A stretch of 64,000 bases of DNA, from contig NC_063438.1 in the NCBI RefSeq assembly GCF_020379485.1, positions 9,004,335-9,068,334 of the forward strand, read 5' to 3'. The DNA comes from Brassica napus. Lineage: Eukaryota; Streptophyta; Magnoliopsida; Brassicales; Brassicaceae. Made by a program: the position numbers and the translations under genes. The notes below the pieces were generated by a model that ran no database searches, was not told where the DNA came from, and worked only from the letters and a program-made list of their open reading frames with translations. Positions 10,555-20,759 of this stretch are shown here, in pieces (position 1 is the first letter of the stretch; every line of letters starts with the position of its first letter).

Positions 10555-10832
10555 TTGCGTTGTTAACCCACCATTTACTATTTCTAAGACAACGATAAGG
10601 AACCTGTGTCGTTCGTCTGTCTGCCAATTCAGTGGAACGACAAGGAGAAAGTGGACGGAAGTGCAGCTGGTTTGTACTTGAGAGGAACCTTTGACGATAG
10701 TCGGAGGTTCCACTCAAGTATAAACCAACTGCACTTCCCTCCATTTTCTCCTTGTCGCTCCACTGAATTGGCAGACAGACGAATGACTCATGTTCGTTAT
10801 CGTTATCTTCGAAATAGTAATTGGTGGCTGAA
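10555..10832. repeat. Long foldback (inverted repeat) inside the CACTA element
   Basis: Two arms of about 125-140 bp lie head to head with a loop of roughly 12-15 bases (around 10698-10709). The left arm contains CAATTCAGTGGAACGACAAG and the right arm its near complement CTTGTCGCTCCACTGAATTG. Mismatches are few, with near identity in the middle of the arms. The arms carry no coding sequence. This may be a foldback MITE nested in the element or a source of hairpin RNA. Confidence 0.8.
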
Positions 10833-11252
10833 TGAGGAGTTGTGTGTTGTGAGGAAGAGAGTTGTGTGTTGTGAGGAAGAGAGTTGTGGGAAATGACATA
10901 TATATAGAGAAATATGGTAAGTTTTACATGGATTTTACATAGAAAATTTACAACGCGTTTACAACGAATTTAGGTAAGTTAAAGCACATTGAATACACGT
11001 TTTCACCTTTATATAACGGTAACACGATTCGTTGTAATGTCGATGTAACGTTTACAACTATTTCGCATTCCACGTACTTTCGTCGTAAACTTACATTGAC
11101 TTTACGACGAAAACGTTTCGTCGTAAATTACCATGGAGTTTACGACGAAGTTATGTCTCGTCGTAATTGCGTTGTAAAGCGTATGTAAATTTACGAGGAA
11201 ATTATTTCCTCGTAAAACGCCGTTGTTACTGCTACGTTTTCTTGTAGTGATT

Positions 11253-11620
11253 GTGCTTCCAAAATCTAGTTTCAACTTTATTGGGGTCAAAAATAAACAA
11301 AGTCAACTGTTTTATGGAGTTTGATTTCACTTTTGACCAAAACTAGTAATCAATATCTTAAATACATTATCGGCTCGCTCGCCTTGACCACCCGATCACT
11401 TGGCCCATCCGGTAAACCATTTCGCAAGGTCCTTCCCGGATAATGTAACAGAAATTTCTATGAAAACTATTTGATTTGCTGTTTTTGTACTGTCTCATTT
11501 TTTTTTGTACCTTTTGATGTTTACAACACACGCGAAATTGTACCTTTTGTTTATCATTTATAAAAAAAAAATATAGTATCCTCTAGTTCAGAAACAGAGC
11601 TGCGTTAGATCATGATTAAC
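11253..11620. other. Duplicated segment, right of the CACTA insertion
   Basis: The sequence around 11268-11380, including AAAATAAACAAAGTCAACTG and ATCAATATCTTAAATACATT, is nearly identical to 28848-28955. Together with 6173-6492 it shows the empty-site structure of the CACTA insertion. No gene is seen. Confidence 0.75.
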
Positions 11621-11628
11621 GGTAAAAT

Positions 11629-12452
11629 TAGGGCTGGACAAATAAACCGAACCCGAAAATCCGAACCGAATCCCATCCGATAAAAATGAATCCGAACCGA
11701 TCTGAACCCGACATAAATACCGAATGGATCCTGTTTTTTGGTATTTTGGGTTATGGGTATTATCCGAACCGAACCCGGACCTAAATGGATATCCGATAGA
11801 ACCCGAAACATTTAAAATCACAAAAAAAACTTCTACCAAATATGATCTTAATTCTTAATATGTATCAAAAATACTTTAAGATATTATTGAACTTCTAAAA
11901 TAATTATATGTTATATGAAGGTTGATGGTGGAATGTGGCGGTTGATGCCTGAAATTTTTAGATTTTGGTTTTGTTTTTATTGAATAATGTTACTCATTTC
12001 ATGAGAACTTATTTTTTGTTTTGTGATTTCATTTATCTGGTTTTCTTTCTATCACTAACTATGTTTATCTTTCGCTTGATTTTGAATGATCACGTTTGAT
12101 GTTTTTTTATTATTTTTGAATCGATTTTACTTATGTTTTGGCTATTAAGATATGTACAAATCATGTATTTTAAATTCGAAGAACCGATTTCATTTATGTT
12201 TTAGTTACAAAACAGGTACAAATCAAGTATTTTTAAACCGAAGAACCGATTGGGACCCGAACCCAAAAATACAATGGGTTATACCGGTTCTTTGAAGATT
12301 TACTAACCCCGACCCGAACCCGATAGAACCCGAACCGGTCCCGAACCGAACTTTTATATAATCCGAATGGGGTTGATTTTGATAAACCCGAAAAACCGAA
12401 ACCCGAATGGATAAAACCGAAACCCGATTGGGACCCCGAATGCCTATGCTTA
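11629..12452. mobile_element. hAT-type MITE with 8-bp TSD
   Basis: The ends are TAGGGCTGGACA and TGCCTATGCTTA, imperfect inverted repeats. A perfect 8-bp duplication GGTAAAAT flanks it (11621-11628 and 12453-12460), as expected for hAT elements. Both edges are dense in CCGAACCCGA-type runs, with an AT-rich core. No coding capacity is seen. It is the best-defined copy of a family with several members in this window. Confidence 0.85.
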
Positions 12453-12784
12453 GGTAAAATCCAAATGTGGGTTTCTTATTTCTTTTTTTTAATTTTTTTT
12501 ATCTTTTTTTGTTTGAATGAAAAAAATTAAAAGCTGCCATGTATTAGTGGAACCCGCGAACAGTGCAAGAAACCATCAAATAGCGGTTTTTGTTATGGCT
12601 ATTCTTCAACCGGTTTTTGTTTTTTTGTGGCCCCCTCTCCCCCTGATAATCCTGCCCTTAAGTTTGGCCTTACCTTACATGTGGGTCAGCCTAGTAATTT
12701 AAAGACATTTGACTTCTCATTCAGCACACAAAGAGACTTTGAATCCTAAATTGGACAGTGGAAAAGTCGTCCTCGGAAAACGCA

Positions 12785-12792
12785 TATAAATA
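12785..12792 (+). promoter_or_regulatory. TATA box of cysteine-rich peptide gene A
   Basis: TATAAATA lies 73 bases upstream of the ATG at 12865. The preceding region from 12461 holds no gene and is the likely promoter. Confidence 0.55.
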
Positions 12793-12864
12793 CTTTTTCT
12801 TTATAATGTATATCAATACCATATGTGCTCTCATATCATAATCCATAACAATAGCAGAGCATCA

Positions 12865-13186
12865 ATGGCGTTTCACAGTGAAAAGTCCATCTTAGTGAAG
12901 ATCATTGTCTTCTCTCTGCTACTTCTTCTTCCCCTATCACAAAGCAACGCTGCTCGTGTTCCTTCGACCCCCAGAGGTACTGAACTTGTCAAACTATCTA
13001 TATAGACAATCATTAATAATTCCAATGTATAGTTTGATGAAGTATGTGTGTTTTCAGTTCCCATCGCCCCAGGCGACCGATTTGCCCGGCTTGTGTGTGT
13101 TGCGAGCCAGCGCCAATAGGAAGTGCTGCAGATGTTGTGCATCTCCTATCGTCACTCAGACTCATCACCACTCTCAATCTCCATGA
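12865..13186 (+). pseudogene. Cysteine-rich secreted peptide gene A, frameshifted
   Basis: Exon 1 (12865-12976) encodes MAFHSEKSILVKII followed by a hydrophobic core LLLLLPLSQSNAA, a clear signal peptide, then RVPSTPR. A GT donor at 12977 and a CAG acceptor at 13055-13057 define an 81-bp intron. Read in phase, exon 2 stops after 20 codons at 13117-13119. The residues expected from gene B appear in other frames: CPACVCCEPAPIG in one and KCCRCCASP in another, so at least two small indels broke the gene. It is a paralogue of 29458-29781. The family resembles short Brassicaceae cysteine-rich or cryptdin-like peptides (At1g51915 region), named from memory. A shorter peptide could still be made. 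Confidence 0.65.
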
Positions 13187-13268
13187 AAAACATAAAACAA
13201 TAAAGCCCGACTAATGATGAATCATAAATAAAGTCCTTTGTAGTCCATGTTTCTGCTTCCATGTCCTA

Positions 13269-13277
13269 ATAAAATAA
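13269..13277. repeat. Left 9-bp target duplication of the MULE
   Basis: ATAAAATAA here is repeated exactly at 28211-28219, immediately outside the right end. A 9-bp duplication is the hallmark of Mutator-type insertion. Confidence 0.9.
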
Positions 13278-13360
13278 GGGAAGTTTACTAGAATGTTACA
13301 TATTTTAGGTGTATTGACTAGAATGATACAGATCTTTTTTTTATTACTAGAATATTTTCG
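13278..13360 (+). repeat. Left terminal inverted repeat of the MULE
   Basis: This aligns over about 83 bp with the complement of 28128-28210, with roughly three quarters of positions alike. It holds three copies of the motif TTACTAGAATG, and two more copies occur inside the element near 13908 and 14004. Confidence 0.8.
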
Positions 13361-13479
13361 ATACCAAGCGTACCCTTTTTTTACGTTATGAGAAAAAACG
13401 TATTTACGAGAATGCCATTACTTTTCGCTGCCACGTAGGCAAAAAACCGGCGCCACGGAGGAATTCGCGTCCGTATTTT

Positions 13480-14120
13480 CATTAAGTCAGCTGTTAAGCG
13501 ATAGATACGTAGTTACGGCCGATTTATCTTTACGTTACGGCTGACTTAATACATACGACTGACTTAAGTGAAAGTGGCTGACTTAAAACTATAAGTCAGC
13601 TTGCCGATACAACTGATTTACAGAAATCCGGCTGAGTTATGTGACCACGGCTGACTTAATGATACAAATGACGGCTGACTTATACATCGGCGGTTTGATT
13701 TCTGGAAAATTTGGCTGAGTCGTGGTTAAGAAACGGCTGAGAAACTTTTTTTCAGCTGAGTAAAGGAACATGGATGGGCTGGGTTATTGAAGCCACGGCT
13801 GAGTTATGGGATGCTGTTACGACTGGGTTTGTATTAGTCAGCCGTTAAAGCATGGATAAACAGTAAACTCAGCTGCTTTGCGGCTGACGTATGAGCGAAA
13901 GATTAATTACTAGAATGTTCTCGTTTGATGGCTGATTTACGTAACGATACGGCTGACATATGGTTGTTCATCCTTATTGCGGCTGACTTACTGTCAAAAG
14001 ATTAATTACTAGAATGTTTCCATGTATCGGCTGACAAAGTGTAAAATGATGGCTGACTTATTTTGGCTGAGTTACTGATTTGTTTGTCGGCTGATTAACC
14101 GATGTTCCATGTCATCTGCC
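13480..14120. repeat. GGCTGAGTTA/GGCTGACTTA motif array, left block
   Basis: More than twenty copies or near-copies of GGCTGA(G/C)TTA occur in about 640 bp, in both orientations, separated by unrelated spacers. This block lies between the left terminal repeat and the transposase gene, where the promoter should be. Confidence 0.85.
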
Positions 14121-14283
14121 ATGTCATCAACTCGGATTTGACATGTCATCACTAACGGTCGCCCAATTTACAACTGAGTTACGAGACCTTTCAGTTGTCT
14201 TCTTCATCTTATTTTTGAATGATTACACAGCCTTTCTTTTCTTCTTCATCATCTCAGTTATCTATCCTCTTCATCTTTCTCAT

Positions 14284-17088
14284 ATGGTAATGGATCCCGT
14301 TATTATTGTTTCCGGTAAATGGATTATGAAAAAACGATATGTATTCAACGTCGACAGTAGAGGGTGTAGAGTTCTTCATTTAGGTGAGAAAACTAAACTT
14401 GAAGATTTCACAAAGTCTGTCATCGACGATTACGGTTTGAATGATTTGAAGGTTCATATTCTGCTTAGCTACATGTTTTCGAATAAAACATTGAAAACAA
14501 TGGCGCACAACACTCCACCAGTTTACGTGTCCAACACTCGACAATTGCAATGTTTTCTAAGCTTAAAGAAAAGCGAACAACTACGTCTCTGTGTGGAGAT
14601 TACAGAGAAAAAGGATGACAGCTCAGACGTAGAAGCTTCAGAAGAAGAAGCTTCAGAAGAAGAAGCTTCAGAAGAAGACGCTTCAGAAGAAGACGCTTCA
14701 GAAGAAGACGCTTCAGAAGAAGAAGCTTTAGAAGAAGAAGCTTTAGAAGTTGAGTCTATAGAGAATGGGAGTTACGATGGTTGCAGTTTGGAGGATGAAC
14801 AAGATGAAATTGAGAATGACTGCTTTAGTAACGTTGAAATACACGACGTAGCCGGAGAAGATGAAATAGGCAAAGAAAACGAAGAAGATGATGAATTTGA
14901 AAGTCGATTTGATATGTTCGATGACTCGGACGGTGCGTCATCTGAAGATGATAACTTCAGCACATACGGTGAGTCTCCTATCGAAGAAGACGAAGATTCA
15001 CCAACGCTACCTTCCAAGAAGAGATATCAGAACTTCTTGATGAGCGAATCTAAAGGGAATCTGGAGGTTTTGAAGTTGGAGATGTCGTCGTTAGACCTTG
15101 CGGTAGGACAACGATACTTGACTAAAAAGCATTTGAAGAGACGACTGAAACTTTTTACAGTGAGGCATCAATTTGATTTTGATGTAGAAATATCAAACCT
15201 GACAACATACGTTGTTAAGTGTTGGGTTGATGGATGTACATGGAGAGTTCGTGCATCTACCGAAGGATTGTCCCCGCAGTTTTATATTCGTATTTACGAC
15301 TCGGATCATGCATGTTCTGTAACTGAGCGTTCTAATCGATCTCGAAATGCAACACCGGATATTTTAGGAGAGTTGTACAAGAACTTTCTCGGCGACGTTG
15401 GTCCGGCCGTTCGCCCTGAGAGTGTCGGAATAGCTATCACTAAGCAGTTTGGTGTAAAGGTAATTATGTTAAACGGCTGAGTTATGGTAGAGTATAGGCT
15501 GGGTTATTTTATGTTAGAAATGGCTGAGTTACAAAACTATGGTTGAGTTATGTTTACGTTGTGACCGTCTTAATGATATGATGTGGCTGAGTTATGTAAA
15601 TTGTTTTTTCATGTGAGCAGATGGAATATTGGAAATCACACCGGACGCTTAAATGTGCAAGGGAAATCGATGAGGGCACACCTGAGTGTGGTTTTGAACT
15701 CTTGCCTTCTTACTTATACATGATAAGAAGGGCAAATCCGAATACAGTTACGCGTCTTCAAATCGATGAGCTTGGAAGATTCATGTATGTGTTTCTTGCG
15801 TTTGGTGCGAGCGTTAATGGGTTTCCTTTCATGCGCAAAGTTGTTGTCGTCGACGGTACGTTTCTTAATGGTAAATATAAAGGGACGCTACTCACAGCAC
15901 TAGCTCAGGATGGTAACTTTCAGATTTTTCCAATAGCCTTCGCAGTGGTTGACACTGAAAATGATGATTCGTGGAATTGGTTTTTTACGCAACTAAAAGT
16001 GTTGATTCCTGACCAGGAGGGTCTTGCGATAATATCAGATAGGCATAACTCGATAGGGAAAGCAATTACAAATGTGTATCCGTTAGCTGCTCGTGGAATA
16101 TGCACCTATCATTTGTATAAAAACATATTGGGACGGTACAAAGGAAAAGATGTATTTCGGCTGGTGAAGAAAGCGGCGAGATGTTTTAGAATGTCTGACT
16201 TTGATATGATTTTCGAGGAGATTGAAGCACTTAATCCTGATCTCCACGGCTACCTCGAAAGAGCTGATGTCAGACTGTGGACACGTGTTTATTTCCCGGG
16301 CGAGAGGTACAATTTGATGACTACGAACATAGCGGAATCAATGAACAGAGCATTATCGCATGCTAGAGGTCTTAACATTGTTCGAATATTGGAATCGATA
16401 CGGGTTATGATGACCAGATGGTTTGCTGAACGAAGAGTGGATGCCAGATCGCAGTCAACCACACTCACGCGCGGTGTGGAGAAACTATTACAAGTAAGTC
16501 AGTCGTAACAGTAAAATAAGTCAGTCTTTAAATCTAATAAGTCAGTCGTTATATTGCATAAGCCAGCTTTATAAATAATAAGTAAGCCGTTTCACGAATA
16601 TTGGGTTTTGTTAATAGGGACGTGTAAGTGCCTCCCGGGATTGGACGGTTCAAAGGATTGATGACCATCACACTGAAGTTAAATATGGCGCTGCTGGCGA
16701 GTCTTTGAATGTTGTTAATTTGGTTGAGCGAAAGTGCACATGTCGGCGTTTCGATGTCGAGAAAATACCATGTGTACACGCAATCGCAGCTGCAGAGGAA
16801 AGAAATGTTTCTCGTATATCACTGTGCAGTCCTTACTATAAAAGCACTTATTTAGCTAGCGCATACGCTGAATCGGTCATGCCGGTTGACTCAGCGCTAC
16901 CTGTTCCAGATAACGTGGCTAACGTACAGTGCTTTCCACCGTTTATTCGTCAACAACCGGGAAGACCTAAAAAAAATAGGATGAAATCTGCTTTAGAAGT
17001 TGCACTTGCAAACAAACGTCCTAGGAAAGAGCACATATGTTCTCGTTGCAGTCAAAGTGGACATAATGCGAGAACTTGTCCGATATAA
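14284..17088 (+). CDS. MURA-type Mutator transposase
   Basis: Three exons, 14284-15459, 15621-16493 and 16618-17088, join in phase across GT-AG introns to about 839 residues. The N-terminal part has a ubiquitin-like/PB1-like region, then an acidic repeat of EASEE-type units (residues about 120-160). A DBD_Tnp_Mut-like domain follows (LTKKHLKRRLKLFTVRHQFD...YVVKCWVDGCTWRVRA). Exon 2 holds the MULE catalytic core: VVDGTFLNGKYKG (first Asp), IISDRHNSIGKAI (second Asp) and a downstream Glu-rich segment near NIAESMNRAL. Exon 3 has a SWIM zinc finger (CTCRRFDVEKIPCVHAIAA) and a C-terminal CCHC knuckle (CSRCSQSGHNARTC). No stop or frameshift is seen, so the protein may be functional. Both introns contain the element's GGCTGA-type motif. 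An upstream start at 14143 in the same frame is possible but gives a hydrophobic, unlikely leader. Confidence 0.92.
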
Positions 17089-17104
17089 GCAATTGCTTTT
17101 CATG

Positions 17105-17280
17105 TTGTTTTGTAATACGGCTGGGTTTTGTGTTGTAATACGGCTGGGTTTTGTGTTGTAATACGGCTGGGTTTTATTTTCATTGATTTGCACAACGGCT
17201 GGTTTATTATTTGTAATACGGCTGGTTTTTGTGTTGTAATACGGCTGGGTTTTTTTGTATTGTGGTTGGGTTTTTATTTT
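17105..17280 (+). repeat. Tandem TTGTAATACGGCTGGGTTTT repeats
   Basis: About seven units of 20-24 bp, each containing ACGGCTGGGTTTT, follow directly after the transposase stop codon. This is a local amplification of the element's motif in the 3' untranslated or terminator region. Confidence 0.85.
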
Positions 17281-17741
17281 CATTGATTTGCCCGCTTCCC
17301 ATTACTCAAGAGAGACACAGACATCGAAAAACGAAATGTCCGTACTTAATTGCCCTACGTTACGTAATAGCCCCTACGTAATTATTGATTATAAAGTGGA
17401 ATACGAAAGTAGCGAATTAAATTAAGAGAAATTAATCTTCATTGGCTGAGATAATGTTACTCACACGCCTAATAATTGTCGTGATTTCTAATGTCAGCTC
17501 TTTTATTCAAACGCAGTTGAAAAAAACTTCCCCGCTAGAAACACGAAACGTCGCGAAGTCAACTAAGGCTGAGTTATTGTAATACACGGCTGAGTTATGG
17601 ATTAAATTCCCGCTCAAAATAAGAAATAAGAAACGCCGCGATACGAAACTACAACCGTTAACTGCAGATAAATAAGGTACTTCTCAAACAATTACACATC
17701 TTCAACTCTCTATCTTTTACACAACTGTCCTCTCAGAGAAA

Positions 17742-18437
17742 ATGGAATATTTCCCTCTGCTTGAATTGCCTGAAGATCTTCAGGCAATGGTGGTTGAACG
17801 TGTGGCCCGTAACTCCTTCCAAGATCTCTACCGCCTCAGAGCATCGTCCAGGTCGATGAAGGCGTTAGCAGAGATGCGTAGGGTATACCATTATTTCGAT
17901 GTGTTATCCTTTCCCTGGGGTCTCATTATGCCATCTCAGTTGTTGAAAACTTGCTACGCTGAGAACAATCCAAGCACAATTTATGTAAAGGGTGTACAGT
18001 TTTTCTACTCATACGATGAGCAAGATTATGGCCTTTCTCTCCTCAAGCGTGCAGCAGATGCAGGATATGAGCGTGCAGTGTATACACACGCTATGACTCA
18101 AGCAATCTTTTACGGTGATGCGCAGTATTTTCGGAGAATTCCAAGAGCAACTGTTGACAGGGTCGGGAAACTTGTTCGAGATGCGAAATGGGGATGGGGT
18201 TTGTGGCATACTGACGAGTTCCGTCAAATTAAGGCCATGTTCACTTCTACTTATGTTCCGTCCTTCTACCTTTGCCAATGTGCAAATGTTGTGGACCGAC
18301 AATGTCTCTGCCTATGGCACATTGATGTGACTAAGGACGACAACATGTGTGAGCGCTGTTTCTGGATCAAAGAGATTTCCTTGTTCTTTCGTGATTTTGA
18401 ACCGATAAGCCTGTTTAGGGACACAAGTAAGTGGTGA
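17742..18437 (+). CDS. F-box protein carried by the MULE (At2g35280/At1g67623-like)
   Basis: This is a single exon of 231 residues. The first 45 residues fit an F-box: LPEDLQAMVVERVARNSFQDLYRLRAS. The middle part has YGLSLLKRAADAGYERAVYTHAM, a SEL1/TPR-like repeat found in a plant family of small F-box proteins such as At2g35280 and At1g67623 (recalled from memory). The C-terminal part has a cysteine cluster (CQCANVV...CLCLWHID...CERCFW) that could bind metal. F-box proteins pick substrates for SCF ubiquitin ligases; the substrate here is unknown. The gene lies in the same orientation as MURA, 653 bp after its stop, with no sign of decay. It could be a captured host gene or a long-standing cargo of this element type. 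Confidence 0.75.
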   Translation: MEYFPLLELPEDLQAMVVERVARNSFQDLYRLRASSRSMKALAEMRRVYHYFDVLSFPWGLIMPSQLLKTCYAENNPSTIYVKGVQFFYSYDEQDYGLSLLKRAADAGYERAVYTHAMTQAIFYGDAQYFRRIPRATVDRVGKLVRDAKWGWGLWHTDEFRQIKAMFTSTYVPSFYLCQCANVVDRQCLCLWHIDVTKDDNMCERCFWIKEISLFFRDFEPISLFRDTSKW

Positions 18438-18524
18438 AGATGTCTCTGCATCAGAATCTTATCTTTTTTATGTTTTTTGCTATGCCATTATGTATGTCGA
18501 ACAAAAAAATTATATATTCTGTTT

Positions 18525-18830
18525 TTATGGCTGACTTATTTTCTTATGGCTGAGTTATTTTCATCTTATGGCTGACTTATTTTCATCTTATGGCTGAGTT
18601 ATTTTCATCTTATGGCTGACTTATTTTCATCTTATGGCTGAGTTATTTTCATCTTATGGCTGAGTTTTGATTGTTTTTTGATTGTTAGAAATATGACTGT
18701 TTTTTGATTGTTCACCTAAACGTTAAGACTGATATTATTACATGTTACGGCTGAGTTGTTGTTTCGGAAGAAATTAACAACGGCTGAGTTAAATCCGAGT
18801 TACATAAACATAGACTGACTTATGAGTACA
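18525..18830 (+). repeat. TTATGGCTGACTTATTTTCATC tandem array
   Basis: Six near-identical units of about 22-24 bp (18530-18665) alternate TTATGGCTGACTTATTTT and TTATGGCTGAGTTATTTT. Scattered copies of the motif follow to 18830. The array lies between the F-box gene and the first GRF gene, which converge on it. Confidence 0.88.
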
Positions 18831-18872
18831 GAATCTGAGTAAACAAAGAAGTAGTAGTAGCAACTAATACAT

Positions 18873-19169
18873 TTAAGACTTCATCCTAAGACATTCAATA
18901 ATTTTTATGATCTCAGTTATGTCTTTCTTCATATCATCTAATTCTGCTTTTATAGCGGCCAAATCCTGCTCTATCGTCGCGAGTTTGTTTGCCACAACTA
19001 CAAACTCTTCATCATGTGCTTCATCAAGCCATTTGAAAACATGGTTTTGACCCGAATTTGCTCCACATCGATAAAATCTTCTACCCGGATTCTTTATTGT
19101 ACCTGACGTTAACACAATGGTAGCAGCTCCACAGTCGCACGTCCTTGGAATTCCACGCTGTAGATCCAT
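18873..19169 (-). CDS. GRF-type zinc-finger protein 1
   Basis: This is a single exon of 98 residues. It opens with a zf-GRF domain: CDCGAATIVLTSGTIKNPGRRFYRC and HVFKWLDEA, with the GRF zinc ligands (Cys-x-Cys, a later Cys, and the His of the HVFKW block). A charged coiled coil follows (about residues 55-98). GRF zinc fingers bind nucleic acid, often single-stranded, in proteins such as topoisomerase III and APE2. In Brassicaceae, many small GRF proteins of this shape are annotated and may be transposon cargo (recollection). The start at 19169 follows a motif-free leader. The frame is intact. Confidence 0.8.
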   Translation of the reverse strand: MDLQRGIPRTCDCGAATIVLTSGTIKNPGRRFYRCGANSGQNHVFKWLDEAHDEEFVVVANKLATIEQDLAAIKAELDDMKKDITEIIKIIECLRMKS

Positions 19170-19499
19170 CTAATTTATACATCATAGCACACAAAAATAA
19201 TGCAAAATCGAACAAGGCCAAAATACAAAAAATAATTCAAAATCGATTTTGGACGAAAGAGACTTACTTTAGGTTTTAGAAGTCGACTCTGGTTTTTCCT
19301 TTATCTTTTACTTGTAAATATTGGAAATATAATAGGGAAATCATATTAAATATAAAGATCACGCGTGTCCAAATAAAATAAACATATAATGACCTCGATA
19401 TCGTAAATTACTCGGACATGCGTGTCAGGACATAACTCGACACTGAGTTAAATTATGTATGACTCTTTTGGCCAACTTTTATTTTTTCGACATCATTAA

Positions 19500-19640
19500 A
19501 TATTAACAATTTTACGACTGAGGTTTAGTTTTCGGTATTATTAATTATTAACTATGTTACGGCTGAGTTTTATTCTTCGGCATTATTAATTATTAACAAT
19601 GTTACGGCTGAGTTATATTTTCCGGCATTATTTACTTTAC
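19500..19640 (+). repeat. GGCTGAGTTA motif cluster upstream of the B3 gene
   Basis: Three near-copies of a roughly 57-bp unit (TTATTAACAATTTTACGACTGAGGTT and relatives) carry the element motif. They lie between GRF gene 1 and the B3 gene, which diverge from here, so they may be a shared promoter region. Confidence 0.7.
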
Positions 19641-19809
19641 ACAAGGAAAAAAAAAGAAATCATTTTCGTCCCAACGCGAAAAAAAAAAGAAAAGCTCTCG
19701 ACGACAGGCGATTTCGATACGAAGGTAAAACCGAAGCCTCTCTTTTGCAGATTTGTGGATTCAGCTTCGGTTCGATGATGTTTTCTTCCCATTCTTTTCT
19801 TGTTTGCAG

Positions 19810-20725
19810 ATGCCTAATTCGCACAAACCTCATTTCTTGAAGCCTCTGCTTCCCGATTTCCACAGTGGCGTGGTAGACACACACTCTCTATTTCTCATGT
19901 GTATATGTTCCTATTTTAGAGTTTGCTTAACTTTGGCTTTTCTGACCTGCAGACAATACCACTTGGCTTCTTCTCACAGCACATAGAAGGGAAGACAAAC
20001 CGGAAAACATGGAAACTAAGATCGGACGCTACAGATCAAACTTGGGAAGTGATACAAGAAGGCAGGAGACTCACCGGAGGTTGGAAAGATTTCACCACAG
20101 CACATGACCTTCAAATCGGTGACATTGTCATCTTCAAACACGAAGGAGATATGGTGTTTCATGTCACACCATTTGGTCCTAGCTGTTGTGAGATTCAGTA
20201 TACACATCCTCACATCATCAAGGAAGAAGCCGATGCGGATGATGCTCCTTCTTTCTCATTTGACTATTGTTTTCAGGCTGAGGTCACTGCTTCGAATCTA
20301 AAAGAAGACAAACTTGTGAGTCGATTTTCAGTTATAGACCATATTTAGTTAGTTATTAACATATGGTTTGATCTGTTCAGTGTCTTTACGTTCTGTGTTT
20401 GCAGTATTTAGTTAGTTATTAACATATGGTTTGATCTGTTCTGTGTCTTTACGTTCTGTGTTTGCAGTATCTTCCTGAGGGAGCTACGACTTGTACTGCT
20501 TTGAACAAACAATGCCAAGAGATAATACTTGTCAACAAAGAGGGAAATTCATGGACTGTGAGTTTGCGATTTAGCGAAGCAGACGGCATGTATTACATCA
20601 GAAGAGGCTGGAGAAAGTTCTGTCGTGCTAACAGATGCGCCATAGGAGACTTATTTGTGTTCAATGTGGTTGGAGATGGGAAAACTACTCCACTAATGTG
20701 TGTATGTCCGGAAAGGGAAGAGTGA
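19810..20725 (+). CDS. B3-domain (REM-like) protein carried by the MULE
   Basis: Three exons, 19810-19872, 19953-20315 and 20468-20725, join in phase to about 227 residues. The first B3 domain starts HKPHFLKPLLPDFHSGV and continues TIPLGFFSQHIEGK, then WKLRSDATDQTWEVIQEGRR, TGGWKDFTTAHDLQIGDIVIF and HVTPFG. This is the full order of a REM-type B3 fold. A second B3 domain follows (IILVNKEGNSWTVSLRF, GWRKFCRANRCAIGDLFVFN). B3 domains bind short DNA sites, and REM proteins act in flower and embryo sac development. No decay is seen. The gene is flanked on both sides by arrays of the element motif. It may be a captured host gene, or a DNA-binding protein working for the element. Confidence 0.85.
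20342..20467 (+). repeat. 63-bp tandem duplication in B3 intron 2
   Basis: The sequence TATTTAGTTAGTTATTAACA up to GTGTTTGCAG occurs twice in a row (about 20342-20404 and 20405-20467). Both copies end in a usable CAG acceptor. Use of the first would add 63 bases beginning TATTTAG, which stops in frame, so only the second gives the full protein. Confidence 0.85.
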
Positions 20726-20759
20726 TTTTGAACCTAAACTTATGTATGTCGAACCAGAA

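Larger units (their letters stand above)
6493..11249 (-). mobile_element. CACTA (En/Spm) element, deleted and immobile
   Basis: The right end reads CTTGTAGTG, the complement of the CACTACAAG terminus of CACTA elements. The left end at 6493 has TTTTACAAAAAC where CACTACAAGAAA is expected, so its first three bases have mutated. The 3-bp target duplication ATT is present at 6490-6492 and 11250-11252. Both ends carry dense subterminal repeats of the CGTCGTAAA/TTACGACGA type (6540-6860 and 11020-11220), the usual TnpA-binding regions. Inside are a TnpA-like pseudogene and only the N-terminal part of a TnpD-like transposase, both on the minus strand. The element inserted into the duplicated segment shared by 6173-6492, 11253-11400 and 28640-28990. 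Confidence 0.9.

Noticed and set aside
14143..14283. Upstream start of MURA at 14143
   Set aside because: Gives a hydrophobic 47-residue leader unlike MURA proteins; the ATG at 14284 starts the conserved N-terminal region.
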